This document shows, piece after piece, positions 1 through 12,039 of a stretch of 64,000 nucleotides of DNA; the stretch's first letter is position 1, and every line of letters begins with the position of its first letter. The stretch is from Stromatinia cepivora (Eukaryota > Ascomycota > Leotiomycetes > Helotiales > Sclerotiniaceae). The stretch covers positions 3,224,001 to 3,288,000 of the forward strand of contig RCTD01000001.1 of NCBI GenBank assembly GCA_014898415.1, given 5' to 3'. The position numbers and the translations under genes were made by a program. The notes beneath the pieces are model-generated. The model worked only from the letters and a program-made list of their open reading frames with translations. It searched no databases and had not been told where the DNA came from.

Positions 1-1001
1 ATTAGAATAGTGCATCCTTTTTATTGAAGACTCAAAATCACCAAAATGATTAAAATTATTGTTGAATTATAGTATTTCCCTAATTGTTATTTTACAAAGA
101 ACATACAGAGTAATTATAAACGGAATAATTGTCCTTATATTATCGATAAATATATAGGTTGATGTATCCTTTCAAACAATAACTCGATTACTAATAATAA
201 TAATATTGCAATTCCTATTCTCGATAACCTTCCTTTAAAGTTCCTTTATCTTTCTTTTTTATAAAAGAAGATTTGGAGTATTAAAGCTATAATTATATAC
301 CGATAATCAACAATGAATTATTTTGCTTTTAAGATTATCTGTTTTGAAGGAGATTGAAAGAATAATTAGATTGTATAAAAGAATTACTTTATTTTCGGTT
401 ATGAAATATATCGAAGGGATTCATTGTATAATATATTTTATTTATATTCTTTAGATAATATATTTATTTGATTAATTCGTTTTTGTTTTCTAATTATTGG
501 AATAATTCCGAAATTCTTTTTACAATATAAGAAAATAGATTTATTAGAAGATATTTTTTCTAAATACTCTTCATTTCTGATTCGATCTTTTTCTTTAAAT
601 TATCGAGATATATTACAAAACTGTTTATATTTTATATAGATTATTATTTGATATAGATTATTTGTTATATAATCAAATATTAACAATTGCTTTTGTTTAA
701 TATTACATTATATATATATTCCCTAAACTCTTTTTATAATATATTAAAATCCATCGTTCTATTTTTGCATCGATATTAGACCATAAGAAATTGTTTTTGA
801 AAGTATTGGATAATATAATCTATTTTCTTTTGATCTATCAGAAAATAGTATTTGTTATTATTTTGAAATATGAATTTAATTTGAAAAAAGAAATTCTTTA
901 CTTCTATAATAATAGAACCTTTATAAAATAGAAGTTTTTGAAATTTCAGGGGTCTTCCTTGAAAAACTGGAATAGAATTAAATACTGCTTCCCTATCATT
1001 A
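1..1001. other. AT-rich intergenic sequence, no gene seen
   Basis: Very AT-rich DNA with stops in all frames and no domain I can recognise. The last five bases (997-1001, CATTA) are the left copy of the target duplication of the LTR element that follows. It may be decayed transposon sequence, but I could not assign it to a family. Confidence 0.5.
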
Positions 1002-1810
1002 TGTTACGAACCTCAATTACGAAACGAGGGTTAGCCGAAAGCAGGCCGAATTATACACTAGTTTGAAGAGTTTTCACCTATATAGAGAGGGAATTCTTCA
1101 ATACGATTAGAGAAAGTAATGAAAAGTTTTGATTCTAAACCTAAACCTATTGTTATTCGAAATTAAACGATTCTTTACTATAATTCTCACAATTCTTTTC
1201 ATTCACTCTTGAAAACAACTCGTCGGTTAATTTTGGGAATAACCTCATTTTTTGATTCATAAAAGCCTTCGAACCTTGTCGAAAACCCTTCAGAATATTA
1301 TCGAAAAACCTTCGAAATTCACCTTCGAAATTTACCTTCAAAACACATACTAATTTGACCTCAAAACGAACCTTCGAAAACCCTTCGGAATATTATCGAA
1401 AACCTTCGAAAACCCTTCGAAATTCACCTTCGAAATTTACCTTCAAAATATATACGAATTTGATCTCGAAATAAGCCTTCGAAAATCCTTCAAAATATTA
1501 TCGAAAATCTTCGAAAATTTATCTTCAAAACATATACGAATTTGGCTTCAAAACGAGTTTTCGAAAATCTATCAAAAATATTACAAAAAACCTTCGAATC
1601 AAGAAAATTAAGAAAACCAAAAAAAAAATTGAAAAGATTTATTCGAAAAATATAAATATAATATACGAACCGAACCCTATCCTATTTTGCGAAATTCAAA
1701 AGCGAATCCTTAAATTATATAAATTATTCAAACAAAAGGACGAAAAAACGAAAGTATATAAAGAATTTTCGGGATCTTATCAAAAGATTAAAGAATTTTG
1801 AATATAAAAA

Positions 1811-1949
1811 TTGAAGATATTGAAATTGAAGATATTGAAATTGAAGATATTGAAATTGAAGATATTGAAATTGAAGATATTGAAATTGAAGATATTGAAA
1901 TTGAAGATATTGAAATTGAAGATATTGAAATTGAAGATATTGAAATTGA
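1811..1949. repeat. 15-bp minisatellite, about 9 units, in B1
   Basis: Near-perfect tandem copies of TTGAAGATATTGAAA. Because 15 is a multiple of three, the array is open on both strands (IEDIE repeats on plus, ISISS on minus), which explains the two overlapping open frames here. The other B copy has only about one unit at the matching place (near 10082-10100), so the array expanded or contracted between copies. Confidence 0.9.
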
Positions 1950-2806
1950 GATTATAATAATGAAACCTTTGATATTACCCTTGAGGAGTATAATGAACGA
2001 ATTTATATATAATAATAACCGCATTTCTATTTTCAAAACAGAATTCTGATGGAATACTTGAAGCCTCTTTCCTTTGATAGAATACTAGATCTTTTCCAAA
2101 AGAAGAAATGAAGCTAGCCCTTATATAATTCTGGAAAAATCATTAATGAAAATTAATTGCAAATAATCAGATCTATATCGGAAAGCTAATATATTAACTG
2201 AAAACAAAACAATATTTATACTGAAAACATTATTTAATACAAATTTGAATCGATATATTGATAAATATAATATATCTTATATTTCAAATTTCAAAAGAAA
2301 AAGCAAATTGAAAAACCCCCCCTTTTTATTATTTACAGAACCTACAGAATCATTGAAATCGATAAAAACATCGATTCAAAAAAGGAGACATCAATATTCT
2401 TTATTTATCAAATTAAAAAACATACCGAATCCAAATTGAAAGTATATCAAATCCAAATCGAAAACATATTGAATCCAAATCGAAAGTATACCTATCGAAT
2501 CCAAATCGAAAGTATACTTATCGAATCCGAATCGAAAACATACCTATCAAAATCATACCAAAATCATACCGAAATCAAACTAAAAATAAATTGAAAATAA
2601 ATATATATATAAAGGTTTTTAAACAATATTAAAGAGTTTTCAAAAAAAAATTGAAAATACTAAACTTTATAAAATAAAGATGTAAGTATTATAATTTCAT
2701 TATTAAAGGAATTATTATAGATTTAATTGTTGTATAGAATTCTTTATTGAAGTTTCAATTCGGCTGATTATTATAGAATTAGAAATAAAGGAATTGAAAA
2801 AGTTGA

Positions 2807-2985
2807 AAGGGTTTCGATGGATCTACAATGGTTTTACAAAAAAGTATACAATACAATTTCAATGGATCTACGATGGTTTTACGAAAAGGTATACAATACA
2901 ATTTCGATGGATCTACGATGGTTTTATGAAAAGACATACAACACAATATCGATGGTTTCACGAAAAGACATACAATACAACATCG
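2807..2985. repeat. Tandem units of about 51 bp in B1
   Basis: Three to four imperfect copies of a unit containing GATGGATCTACGATGG and GTATACAATACAA. Copy B2 has about two units at 10936-11023. The array lies shortly before the right LTR of both elements. Confidence 0.8.
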
Positions 2986-3262
2986 AATGATATTGATTTT
3001 GATTGGATATTTCAACTTAAATGATTTCACTTCAAAAACTTTCAAGGACGAAAACCTCGGAAAAAAAGGCTCTATTACAAACCTCAATTACAAAACAAGG
3101 ATTAGCCGAAAGCAGATCGAATTATACGTTAATTTGAAGAGTTTTCATCTATATAAAGGAGGAATTCTTCAATACGATTAAAGAAAATAATGAAAAGTTT
3201 TGATTCTAAACCCAAACCTATTGTTATTCGAAATTAACCGATTCTTTGCTGTGATTCTCACA

Positions 3263-4138
3263 CATTAACAATTATTATCGATAAACTAATTGTTCTTTCT
3301 TATATAAAATAAACCAAATTTTTTTCGATTTGTTATTGATTTTCCGATCTGAAGATTTCGAATTTTTCTTATATATTTTCGAATCTTTATAATAATTCTA
3401 CTTCAAATTGTATAATAAATTGATGATTTGATATCGATACTTTATCTTTATTATCGTTTTGAATCCTCAACATATTTTCTCCTTAAATTTGAAAGATATT
3501 TAAATTGATTAATAAACCTGGAATACTTCTTGTTTCTATTATGATTATTCGAAGGAGTATTGATAATGATTAATTGATGAATTACTCCTGGGAATAAAAT
3601 GAAAAGAATTATTAAAATCACAAATAGCAAAGAATCAATTAATTCTAAAATAGCTATAAAACTTTTTATTATTCTTTTTCTATTTAAAAAAACCTTCTTC
3701 TTTTAAATCCAATAAAAAACGATATCAGAACAATAACAAATCGTTGATTATATATTAGAGTTTAATAAATATAAAGATTTTGTAGAGTTTTCTAATCAAT
3801 CAACAATATATTATCGATTGTATATTTACCTTTAATAATAAAACCACTTTCTTGTAGAGTTTCCTAATTGTACTAGCAATATCCTTCTAACAATTATAAC
3901 AAAAGGAAAGAATAAAGAATATAATATTTAGTATAATAGAAAAATTATCAGTGAATGAAAGATATATATCAAAAGGTATTTAGAAAATTACAAAAAAGAA
4001 AATATATTAATACAATAATAATGAAAAATCATAAAATAATTTAATCGAAATATATTATAAAGATAAAGAAGATTTATATTTATATTTTATAATATTTATA
4101 TTTAAAAATCCTTATTTAATTTATTTATTTCTATATAT
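3263..4138. other. AT-rich sequence, no gene seen
   Basis: No open frame of interest and no repeat that I could match elsewhere in the window. It starts with the right target duplication of B1 and ends at the solo LTR. Confidence 0.5.
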
Positions 4139-4431
4139 TGTGAGAAAGTTGGGATATCAAGGCCTAACACGTAGCTAGTTCGTAGTCATATGGTCATATG
4201 ACTCTTCGTAGTTAGATATAAGAGAGGGCTCTGTTCCCCTTTCCTTGAAAGAAATCAATCGTTTTTCCATTAGTCTTTTTGTACCCCCATTTGTGTACAA
4301 CCCAAACCATTGTCTAAACCTACTAGTTTTACTACTTGAAGTCTTTACAATGTAATCTGATCAGTCCCAATTCCCATTTCCCTTCGCAGCGTGCTATCGG
4401 GACGCACGTATCTCGATCTACCTCTTTCACA
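4139..4431. mobile_element. Probable solo LTR, little affected by RIP
   Basis: A 293-bp block beginning TGTGAGAAAG and ending CTCTTTCACA, so it has the TG...CA ends and short inverted termini of an LTR. It is flanked by ATAT on both sides (4135-4138 and 4432-4435), compatible with a target duplication but weak in such AT-rich DNA. It contains a TATA-like ATATAAGAGAGG, and its base composition is much closer to normal than its surroundings. No second copy or internal region is present, so recombination between LTRs probably removed the body. Its family is unknown. Confidence 0.62.
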
Positions 4432-4734
4432 ATATCATTAAAAATATATTATTCTTATTTTATTATTTGATATTCATATCTTCTTTATTCTTATATCTTT
4501 TCCTCCAATAAATTATCTTTAACTATATTATTCAAATCCTTATCAATATTTAGTTTTATCGATTAATAAAATATTCACTAAATATATTCTTCGATAATAG
4601 AATCCTGAAATAATTCTTGGAATTGTTGTAAAAGTAGATACAAAGGAAGATTTATTTATACTTTATAATCGAGATCCAAGAGATCTGATAGTATCTAATT
4701 ATCGATTAATAAAATCTAATTTATTATATTCACT

Positions 4735-5170
4735 TTATTGATCCAGAAGTTCTTTCACCGATTGATTATGTTTATTTAGGATAGTACTCACTTTATTATC
4801 ATTGGAATCCCTCAAAGGATCGAAATCTTCAGTCTTGACTATTGCCTTCTCCACTCTCTGTATGAATTTAGTTTGCCGATTCTCCAATTTCCTCAAGAAC
4901 ATAGCTTCCTCAAGTGAACGAATTTCGGCCGCCTGCCACTCGTGATGCAATTGTAATAACCGATTTATCGAAGGATTAATTTCCTTTAGCAATACTACAT
5001 AGGGTTTCTTTTTTCGGGTATATTCGATATATACAAGATCTAGTCCTTTTGGAAAAGAGTATTCTTTATTTATTATTTTATCTTTAGGTAAAGATTTCGC
5101 ATTATTATAATAAGTTATATGTTTAGTATAATAAAGGCATATAGGATATATAAATTATAAAGATATATAG
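4735..5170 (-). CDS. Open frame of unknown function, 5' end unclear
   Basis: Read on the minus strand, a frame stays open for about 140 codons and ends at 4735. It continues well upstream of the first start-like codon (TTG at 4992): the frame runs through KKKPYVVLL, NPSINRLLQLHHEW and SLEEAMFLRKLENRQTKF. The last 85 residues are rich in Glu, Lys, Leu and Gln and look helical or coiled-coil. The DNA under them is clearly less AT-rich than the neighbours, and codons such as CAG, CGA and GCC survive. I do not recognise the family. It may be a fragment of a host gene or of a transposon gene, or an exon whose partners have decayed. No clear ATG or splice acceptor marks the 5' end. Confidence 0.4.
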
Positions 5171-5998
5171 ATCGAATGTATTATTAATTCGGGGAATGAT
5201 TGAAATATATTAAAGGAAGTGAAAATGATTCTAGGATATAATATTATATTCATAATAAGAAACTACAAAAGGTTTAAAATAGAATTCCGAAAGGTTTATA
5301 TAATTCTATATATGATACAATAATCAATAAGGTTTTCAAAAGCGAAGTTCAGAAAAAAAAACTTTATTATAATTATCAATTTAGATTTAGGATTAGATAT
5401 ATATGATTTGTGAATAAGATTCAAATATAGAGATAATGATATGCTATTTTGTTATTTTCAGGATTTGAAGAAACTTTTTTTGTATAGTATATCGATGATA
5501 AGGATCGTCATTTTGATATAGTTTATCGATTAAATTTTAAAAAAGAATAATTTGTTTTATAGAATGAATAATGAAAAGTTTTATAGCCAAATTGAGACTA
5601 GTTGATTCTTTGCTATTCGTGACTCTTACAATTAAATAGTAACTGAGAAATCCGAAAATTTCAGAAAAAGTAATTGAAATTATATTGGATAATAATAAAA
5701 CTAATAAAGATCAATTATTCGATAATATTTTATTAAAAGTAAATCAAGATAAATTAAAATATAATTTGAAAAAAATTCTTCTAGTTTATTTTTGTTGTAT
5801 TTTAATAAATATCATTTTAAACACTTAAAAATATTAATTGAAAAAAGGAATTAATATTTTTAAGAAAAGTATCTCTTTATAATAAAATAATAATATTTTA
5901 ATAAATTTAAAGAAATTTCATATTTTCTTTATATTCTTTAATATAAAATTCATAAATCATTATGAATCTTTAAATATTATATTCGAATTTATATAATA

Positions 5999-7376
5999 CA
6001 GTAACCGTGCACTTATATTACCCCAAAATCTTAAAAACGCGTAAATTTCGCGAATTGAATTTCAACTCTCTTTATTATTTATTTATCAATAATATTATAA
6101 TATATTCCCAGAATTTTGAATATTGAAAAAGAGTTAGTTTTTAAATATCTTATTTTATATTTATATGGCAAAATTATTGATAAAACTTTTAATAACTTTA
6201 GTTTTTATTATATCACAATTGATTTTAATTTCGAAATACAAATCGTTTGTTATATTTTATAATAAGATATATTATACAATAAAGGAATGAATTTATTTTA
6301 TATTTTTTGAATTAGATTTTATATAGAAAAAGAAGAATATATATTAATTCGATATATTCGATTATATTTAAAATTAATTTATATATAAACAAAAATAGTT
6401 GTAGATCTTAAATATAGTATCTTTATTATTAAAAAGATTTTGAAGGTTTATAGAATTATTAATTGGAAGTGTAAAAAGTGATTGGAATTTATTTAGGTAT
6501 ATATATTTAAATGGTTTGTATAGTGTTTAGTATATAAGGAATTGATAATGAAGGAATAGGGATTAATTGTATAGAGCGATGAGTGTTTTGTAAAGTGGAG
6601 ATAGGGTAAAAGAGGAGAATAGTATTTTTGTATTTCTGTTTAGAAATGGAAATCTAAAATGATTTAAATATATAATATGAATAAGAATATAAAAATTATG
6701 ATTCGGAGGGGCTTTTGGGATTTTGGGAAAAGTAATTTATATATAATGGATAGAGATTTTGAGAATAAGAAATATAGATATGGTGTTAATTTATATTTCG
6801 AGGTTTTTAATATTGAGGTAGGTTTTGCTTTTGAAAGATTGGGTTTAGGGTATAAATTTATATAGGATAATATTTTTATTTATTATATTTACAAAGTATA
6901 GAATTGATTTCAAAAAAAGGGGATCCTAATATTGAAGGATTGATCTTTTTATTCTTCTGATTTCAATTTTATTGAATATATTTGATGAATTTTAAAAATG
7001 AAATTATATGAAATGTTTTTTAATATTATAATTGATAAAAGTGAATTGAAATATGTTAAATAAAGATTAGAGAGTTGTTTATAAGTAATTTGGGATATAT
7101 TAGATCAAAAATTATTCGATAAATTAAAGATGAGTATATTTGATAAAATTGAAGTTTGTATTATAATAAAAGATTGGTATACAAAATATTGATTAATTGT
7201 AGGATGATAAAGATTTGAATTTTTTTGGGGAATAGTATAGATATAGAATTTCAATATATTCAAATTTTGGATTATAATAATCAATATTTGATTTTATAAT
7301 TAAGTTAAAAGGTAGATATTGAATATATAAAAAAACTGAAATTAGATTGTGGGGTAATATAAGTTGACTAATACTG
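5999..7376 (+). mobile_element. Tc1/mariner element, copy 1 (decayed)
   Basis: A 1378-bp element flanked by TA on both sides (5997-5998 and 7377-7378). Its ends form an imperfect terminal inverted repeat of about 28 bp: the left starts CAGTAACCGTGCACTTATAT, and the reverse of the right end starts CAGTACTAGTCAACTTATAT... with only scattered changes. Copy 2 at 36535-37913 is 1379 bp and closely similar. The inside holds a plus-strand transposase remnant. Insertion at TA, the length and the ends fit the Tc1/mariner superfamily. Confidence 0.9.
6120..7200 (+). pseudogene. Tc1/mariner transposase remnant, copy 1
   Basis: The central part reads, with stops, as a DDE transposase. One frame (6677-6865) gives IMIRRGFWDFGKSNLYIMDR, matching the usual 'WGGF...G.L...' stretch. 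It is followed by KFI-stop-DN, where the family has a Gln before the second catalytic Asp, and then by FYSSDFNFIEYI, the equivalent of the SPDLNPIE block with the catalytic Glu. About 35 residues separate that Asp and Glu. Stops replace Gln (TAG for CAG) and Trp (TGA for TGG), as RIP would do. The N-terminal DNA-binding part is too decayed to define. It cannot make an active enzyme. Confidence 0.82.
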
Positions 7377-7397
7377 TACTATTAATACTATAATAAT

Positions 7398-7556
7398 ATT
7401 ATTCGTATTACGGTTATATAATTCGTACTACGATCATATAATATTATTCGTACTACGATTATATAATTCGTACTATTATTATATAATATTATTCGTACTA
7501 CGATCATATAATATTATTCGTATTACGATCATATGACCTTATTCGTACTACGATCG
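7398..7556. repeat. Tandem units of about 25-27 bp, ATTCGTACTACGATCATATA type
   Basis: Six or seven imperfect units containing ATTCGTACTACGATC inside repeat family A, just right of the Tc1/mariner insertion. Copy 2 of family A has only one such unit near 20400, so the array is specific to this copy. Confidence 0.75.
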
Positions 7557-7835
7557 AAATCATCGATACAGGGGTATTCAAATAAAGAAATCTAATTAAT
7601 TGAATATCAGAAGTATTCGAATAAAGAACCTTTATAATATTAATCAAAATAATTGGAATGATAAATCTTTATTCAAATCAATAAATAAAAATAAGATATT
7701 GATATATAAAAGAATTCGAAAAAGATATATAGAAAAACTTTACCTTCAATATTAAAGATTAAAAATCAAAATCAAAATATTATTCAGTATTATTAATTAT
7801 ATATAATATAATATTCGTATACAACTTTATATTAT

Positions 7836-8929
7836 TATTATAATTTTATAATTGCTTATTCCATTATAATCTTTGAACTACTACTTCCAAATTATAAAAT
7901 TTATCATTTTCAAATACATAACCTTCAACAGATTATAAAGCTCAGAAAACTTTAAAATAATTATAATCACGAAAAAAAACAATTATATAATCAAAACTCT
8001 CTACCATTCATTATATATCGATATAATATCGAAATTACCCTCCTTTTCAAATATCTTATTTAATATATATCAATTATATATTATATATTTTATCTATATA
8101 TATATTATACATTATTACACATCGATATTATATCGAATATTATCAAAACTATTATTATTATATATCAATATAATATCGAATACTATATATAATATCAAAT
8201 TTATTCCCCTTTTCAAATATCTCGTTTAATATATATCAATTATATACTATATATCCTATATATATATATATATAAATATTATAAAAGAACTATATATAAA
8301 TACTTAAATATATATAGATTATATTCGAAACCATTTATTCGAATCAATAAAATATTTATTTGAAAGAACTTCAATTATTATAAGATAATTCATTATTATT
8401 CGTTGATTATAAATTAAAAAACGAATATTAATCTATACGAAATTTCGAATTATTAATTTCGATATTATTATTCTTTAATATATATAAATAATTTATATAT
8501 ATATTCGATTATTATATCAATATAAGAATATAATATATTAATATAATAATTTTATATATTCAATATTAAATAAAATAATTCGAAACTTTTTAATATTCGA
8601 TACTTCTTCGAAATTATATATATATATATTTAATTACTTATCGAATTCGATATATTATTATATATAATAAAGATATTTATAAAATAGTTTTAATATAAAA
8701 TATTAAAATAAAGAAATCAAATCTTTATATTCGAATTTAATATTTTTTGTTATAATATTCTTAATAATTCAAAAAAGAAAAAGTATTAAAACCGAATTAG
8801 ATCTATTTTAAAGTTATCTTATTAAATAAATTAATATTTTAAATATAAATATATTATAAAATATAATTTATTAATTCATTTTGAAATAAATTTAATAATA
8901 AAAAGTTTTATTAATAAATTACTATAAAA
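7836..8929. other. AT-rich sequence, no gene seen
   Basis: Extremely AT-rich with many TATATA runs and short motifs built on TATCGATATAATATCGAA. There is no open frame and no recognised domain. It may contain the lost 5' part of the Copia element whose gag follows. Confidence 0.5.
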
Positions 8930-11630
8930 ATAGATTCTAGAAAAAGCTTAATAATAAATTATTAATTGATCGTTCTAATTATAATGAATAATTATATAAA
9001 ACTAAATTATTTTTAGAAATAAATAGATTTATATCTTATATTAATAGTTCTGAAAAAAAGCCTAATAAATCATTATATTTTAAAAATAATGATTTTATAT
9101 CAAATGAATTTAATAATAATTCAATTAAAGTTTTAGATGTAATTAAATCAATAATTAATTATGATTTAATTGAAAAGTTTAAAGATAAACTAGATCCAAA
9201 AGAGTTTTGGGATTCTATTAATAATTCATTTGATGAATCTTTATTAGATTTAATCAATTTATATTATAATAAATTAATAAAATCTAATTATAATAATTTT
9301 AATAATAAAAATAATTATATAAATAAAATTCAATCACCTTATATTTATTTAAAAGAATTAAAATATGAAATTCAAAAATCTTTTATAATTTCTATTGTTA
9401 CGAACCTCAACTACGAGACGAAGATTAGCCGAAAGCGGGCCGAATTATATGCTAGTTTGAAGAGTTTTCATCTATATAGAGAGAGAATTCTTCAATACGA
9501 TTGAAAAAAGCAATGAAAAGTTTTGATTCTAAATCCAAATCTATTGTTATTCGAATATTAATTGATTCTTTATTATAATTCTTACAATTCTTTTTATTCA
9601 TTCTTGAAAACAACTCGTCAATTAATTTTGGGAATAACCTCATTTTTTTTTATTTAGAGGAGTTTTCGAAAACCTTTGAAATTTACCTTCAAAATATATA
9701 CGAATTAGGCCTTGAAATGAACCTTCGAAAACCCTTCGAAATATTATCGAAAACCTTCGAAATTTACCTTCAAAACATATACGAATTTAGCCTCGAAACG
9801 AGCCTTCAAAAACCCTTCGGAATATTATCGAAAACTTACCAAAAATACTACGAAAAACCTTTGAATCAAGAAAACAAGAAAAAGGAATTAAAAAGATTTA
9901 TTCGAAAGATATGAATATAATATACAAACCGAATTCTACTTTATTTTACGAAATTCGAAAACGAATTCTTAAATTATATAAATCATTTAAACAAAAGAAT
10001 GAAAAAACGAAAAGTATATAGAAAACCTTCAGGATTTCATTGGAAAACTAAAGAATTTTGAATATAAAAATTGTTGGAAAGATTGAAGATATTGAAATTG
10101 AGATTATAATAAAGTCTTTAATACTACTTTTGAAGAGTATAATAAATAAATTCATATATAATAATAATTGCATTTCTGTTTTCAAAATAAAACCCTGATA
10201 GAATACTTGAAGTTTTTTCCCTTTGACAGAATACTAGATCTTTTCTAAAAGAAAAAATGAAATTAGTCTTTGTATAATTTTGAAGGATCATTAATGAAAA
10301 TTGATTACAAATAATCGGATCCATATTGGAAAACTAATGTATTAGTTAAAAACGAAACAATATTTATATTAAAGATATCATTTTGATGTAAATTTGAATC
10401 GATATATTAATGGATATAATAAATTTTATATTTCAGATTTCAAAAGAAAAAGCAAATTGAAAATCCCCCCCTTATTATTTACCTTACCGAATCTACAGAA
10501 TCATTGAAATCGACAAGGATATCGATCCAAAAAGGGAAGTATCAATATCCCCTACTCATCATATTAGAAAACATATCGAATCCGAAACGATCAATATCCC
10601 CTACTTATCACATTAAAAAACATACCGAATCCGAATCGAAAGTATATCGAATCCGAATCGAAAATATGCTTATCGAAATCGTATCGAAATCAAAATGAAA
10701 GTGGATCGAAAAATGAATATATATATAGGAGTTTTTAAATGATATTAAAGAGTTTTCAAAGAAGTGAAAATGCTGAATTTCATAAAATAAAAATATAGAT
10801 ATTATAATTTCATTATTGAAGAAATTATTATGGCTTTTAATCGTTGTATAAAATTCTCCATTGGAGTTTCAGTTCGGCCGATTATAGTAGGGCCATGAAT
10901 GGAGGAGTTAATGAGGTTTGGAAGAATTGAAAGGGTTTCGATGGATCTACGATGGTTTTACGAAAAGGCATACGACACAATATCGATGGATCTCCAATGG
11001 TTTTACGAAAGGTATACGATACAACATCGAATGATATTAGTTTTGATTGGATATTTCAATTTAAATGGTTTCACTTCAATATTAAAAGCTTTCGAGGATG
11101 AAAGCTTCGGAAAGGAGGGTTCTGTTACGAACCTCAACTACGAGACGAAGGCTAGCCGAAAGCGGGCCGAATTATATATTAGTTTGAAGAGTTTTCATCT
11201 ATATAGAGAGAGAATTCTTCAATATGATTGAAAAAAGCAATGAAAAGTCTTGATTCTAAACCCAAACCTATTGTTATTCGAATATTAACCAATTCTTTGT
11301 TGTGATTCTCACATCTATATTATTTAATGGATTAAATGATTCTTTTGATGATTTTAAATCAAGGAAAATTAAAGAATTATTAAAGAAATTCAAAAATAAT
11401 CATAATATTGATTTAAATGAATTATATTTTGAATTAATATTAGAAAAAGCTAAATTAAATAATAAATTTAATAAATCTTTAAATAATATTCGAATTGAAA
11501 AATGTAATTTTTGTAATAAAAAGAATCATTTAGAAAGCAAATGTTTTAAAAAAAACCCTGAGCTTTATATTAAAAATTATTATAAAAAGAATAATAATAA
11601 TAATATTAATATTAAAAAAAACTAATAAAA
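8930..11630 (+). pseudogene. Copia gag remnant split by B2
   Basis: Two open segments, 8930-9395 and 11314-11625, form one frame once the B2 element and one copy of its TCTAT duplication are ignored. The left part reads DRSNYNE-stop-LYKTKLFLEINRF, the start of a Copia gag where Trp is usual at the stop. The right part has the conserved gag stretch SILFNGLNDSFDDF spanning the insertion point, then a zinc knuckle CNFCNKKNHLESKC (C-x2-C-x4-H-x4-C). Lysine- and asparagine-rich sequence continues to about 11790. It is unusually AT-rich yet mostly open, with Asn as AAT throughout. Protease, integrase and reverse transcriptase were not found downstream, where the hAT remnant begins. Confidence 0.82.
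9396..11313 (+). mobile_element. Short non-coding LTR element B2, inserted in gag
   Basis: A 1918-bp second member of the B family. Its 191-bp LTRs (9396-9586 and 11123-11313) start TGTTACGAACC and end TTCTTACA/TTCTCACA. TCTAT at 9391-9395 and 11314-11318 is a perfect target duplication. AAAGGAGGGT immediately before the right LTR is a good polypurine tract. The inside has the same order of repeats as B1 but with fewer units, and no coding capacity. It interrupts a Copia gag frame, so it is younger than that element. Confidence 0.92.
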
Positions 11631-12039
11631 TCTCGAAAAATTATCAGATTAAAAAATCTTTAAAGAATAATATTATTGAAAATAAAAAGAATTATAATGA
11701 TTTTAATAAGAATATTAATAATCAAGATAATTCAAAATCTAAGAAATATATATCAAATTTCAAAGATAATAATAATTCTTGGAATATTTAAAGAACAAAT
11801 TATTTGAATATCAACGAATTTAATATAATTGAATCTCTTTAATATATTTAAATATTTTATTTAAATAATAAAAATGTAATTGAAAATAATAATAATAAAT
11901 AATAATAAGAATTCAATTCAATTTAAAAAAAGAGTTTCAAAGTTTGATTACTTTTAAAGAGTTTTTAATAAAGATTTCAAATTATTTTCATAAATTTATT
12001 TGTTAGATATATAATAGTTATTTGATATATTCGAATCTT

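Larger units (their letters stand above)
1002..3262 (+). mobile_element. Short non-coding LTR element B1 (TRIM/LARD-like)
   Basis: A 2261-bp element bounded by two 190-bp direct repeats (1002-1191 and 3073-3262) that begin TGTTACGAACC (RIP-altered to TATTACAAACC in the right copy) and end TTCTCACA. CATTA at 997-1001 and 3263-3267 is a perfect 5-bp target duplication. A purine-rich tract just before the right LTR looks like a polypurine tract and sets the plus orientation. The internal 1.9 kb encodes nothing recognisable and is largely tandem repeats: a block of roughly 100-bp units at about 1320-1600, a 15-bp minisatellite at 1811-1949, short units at about 2420-2560 and units of about 51 bp at 2807-2985. 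No gag or pol motif is visible, so it probably relied on another element for movement. A second copy is at 9396-11313. Confidence 0.88.
5800..7835 (+). repeat. Repeat family A, copy 1, split by Tc1/mariner
   Basis: The segments 5800-5998 and 7377-7835 match, in reverse complement, a continuous sequence at about 20150-20605. Shared landmarks include the CATCGATACAGGGGTATTC block near 7561 and its reverse near 20385. The Tc1/mariner element at 5999-7376 sits between the two halves, and copy 2 is an approximate empty site. The family has no recognisable coding capacity; it could be part of a decayed transposon. Confidence 0.75.

Noticed and set aside
1788..2049. Overlapping open frames on both strands coding for IEDIE and ISISS repeats
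   Set aside because: Produced by the 15-bp minisatellite of element B1; no gene-like sequence beyond it.
5560..5640. Third copy of the B-family LTR end (ATGAAAAGTTTT...GATTCTTTGCT)
   Set aside because: Only short words match, no TG...CA boundaries or duplication could be placed.
7398..7556. CRISPR-like regular repeats
   Set aside because: Direct tandem repeats without unique spacers, in a eukaryotic context.
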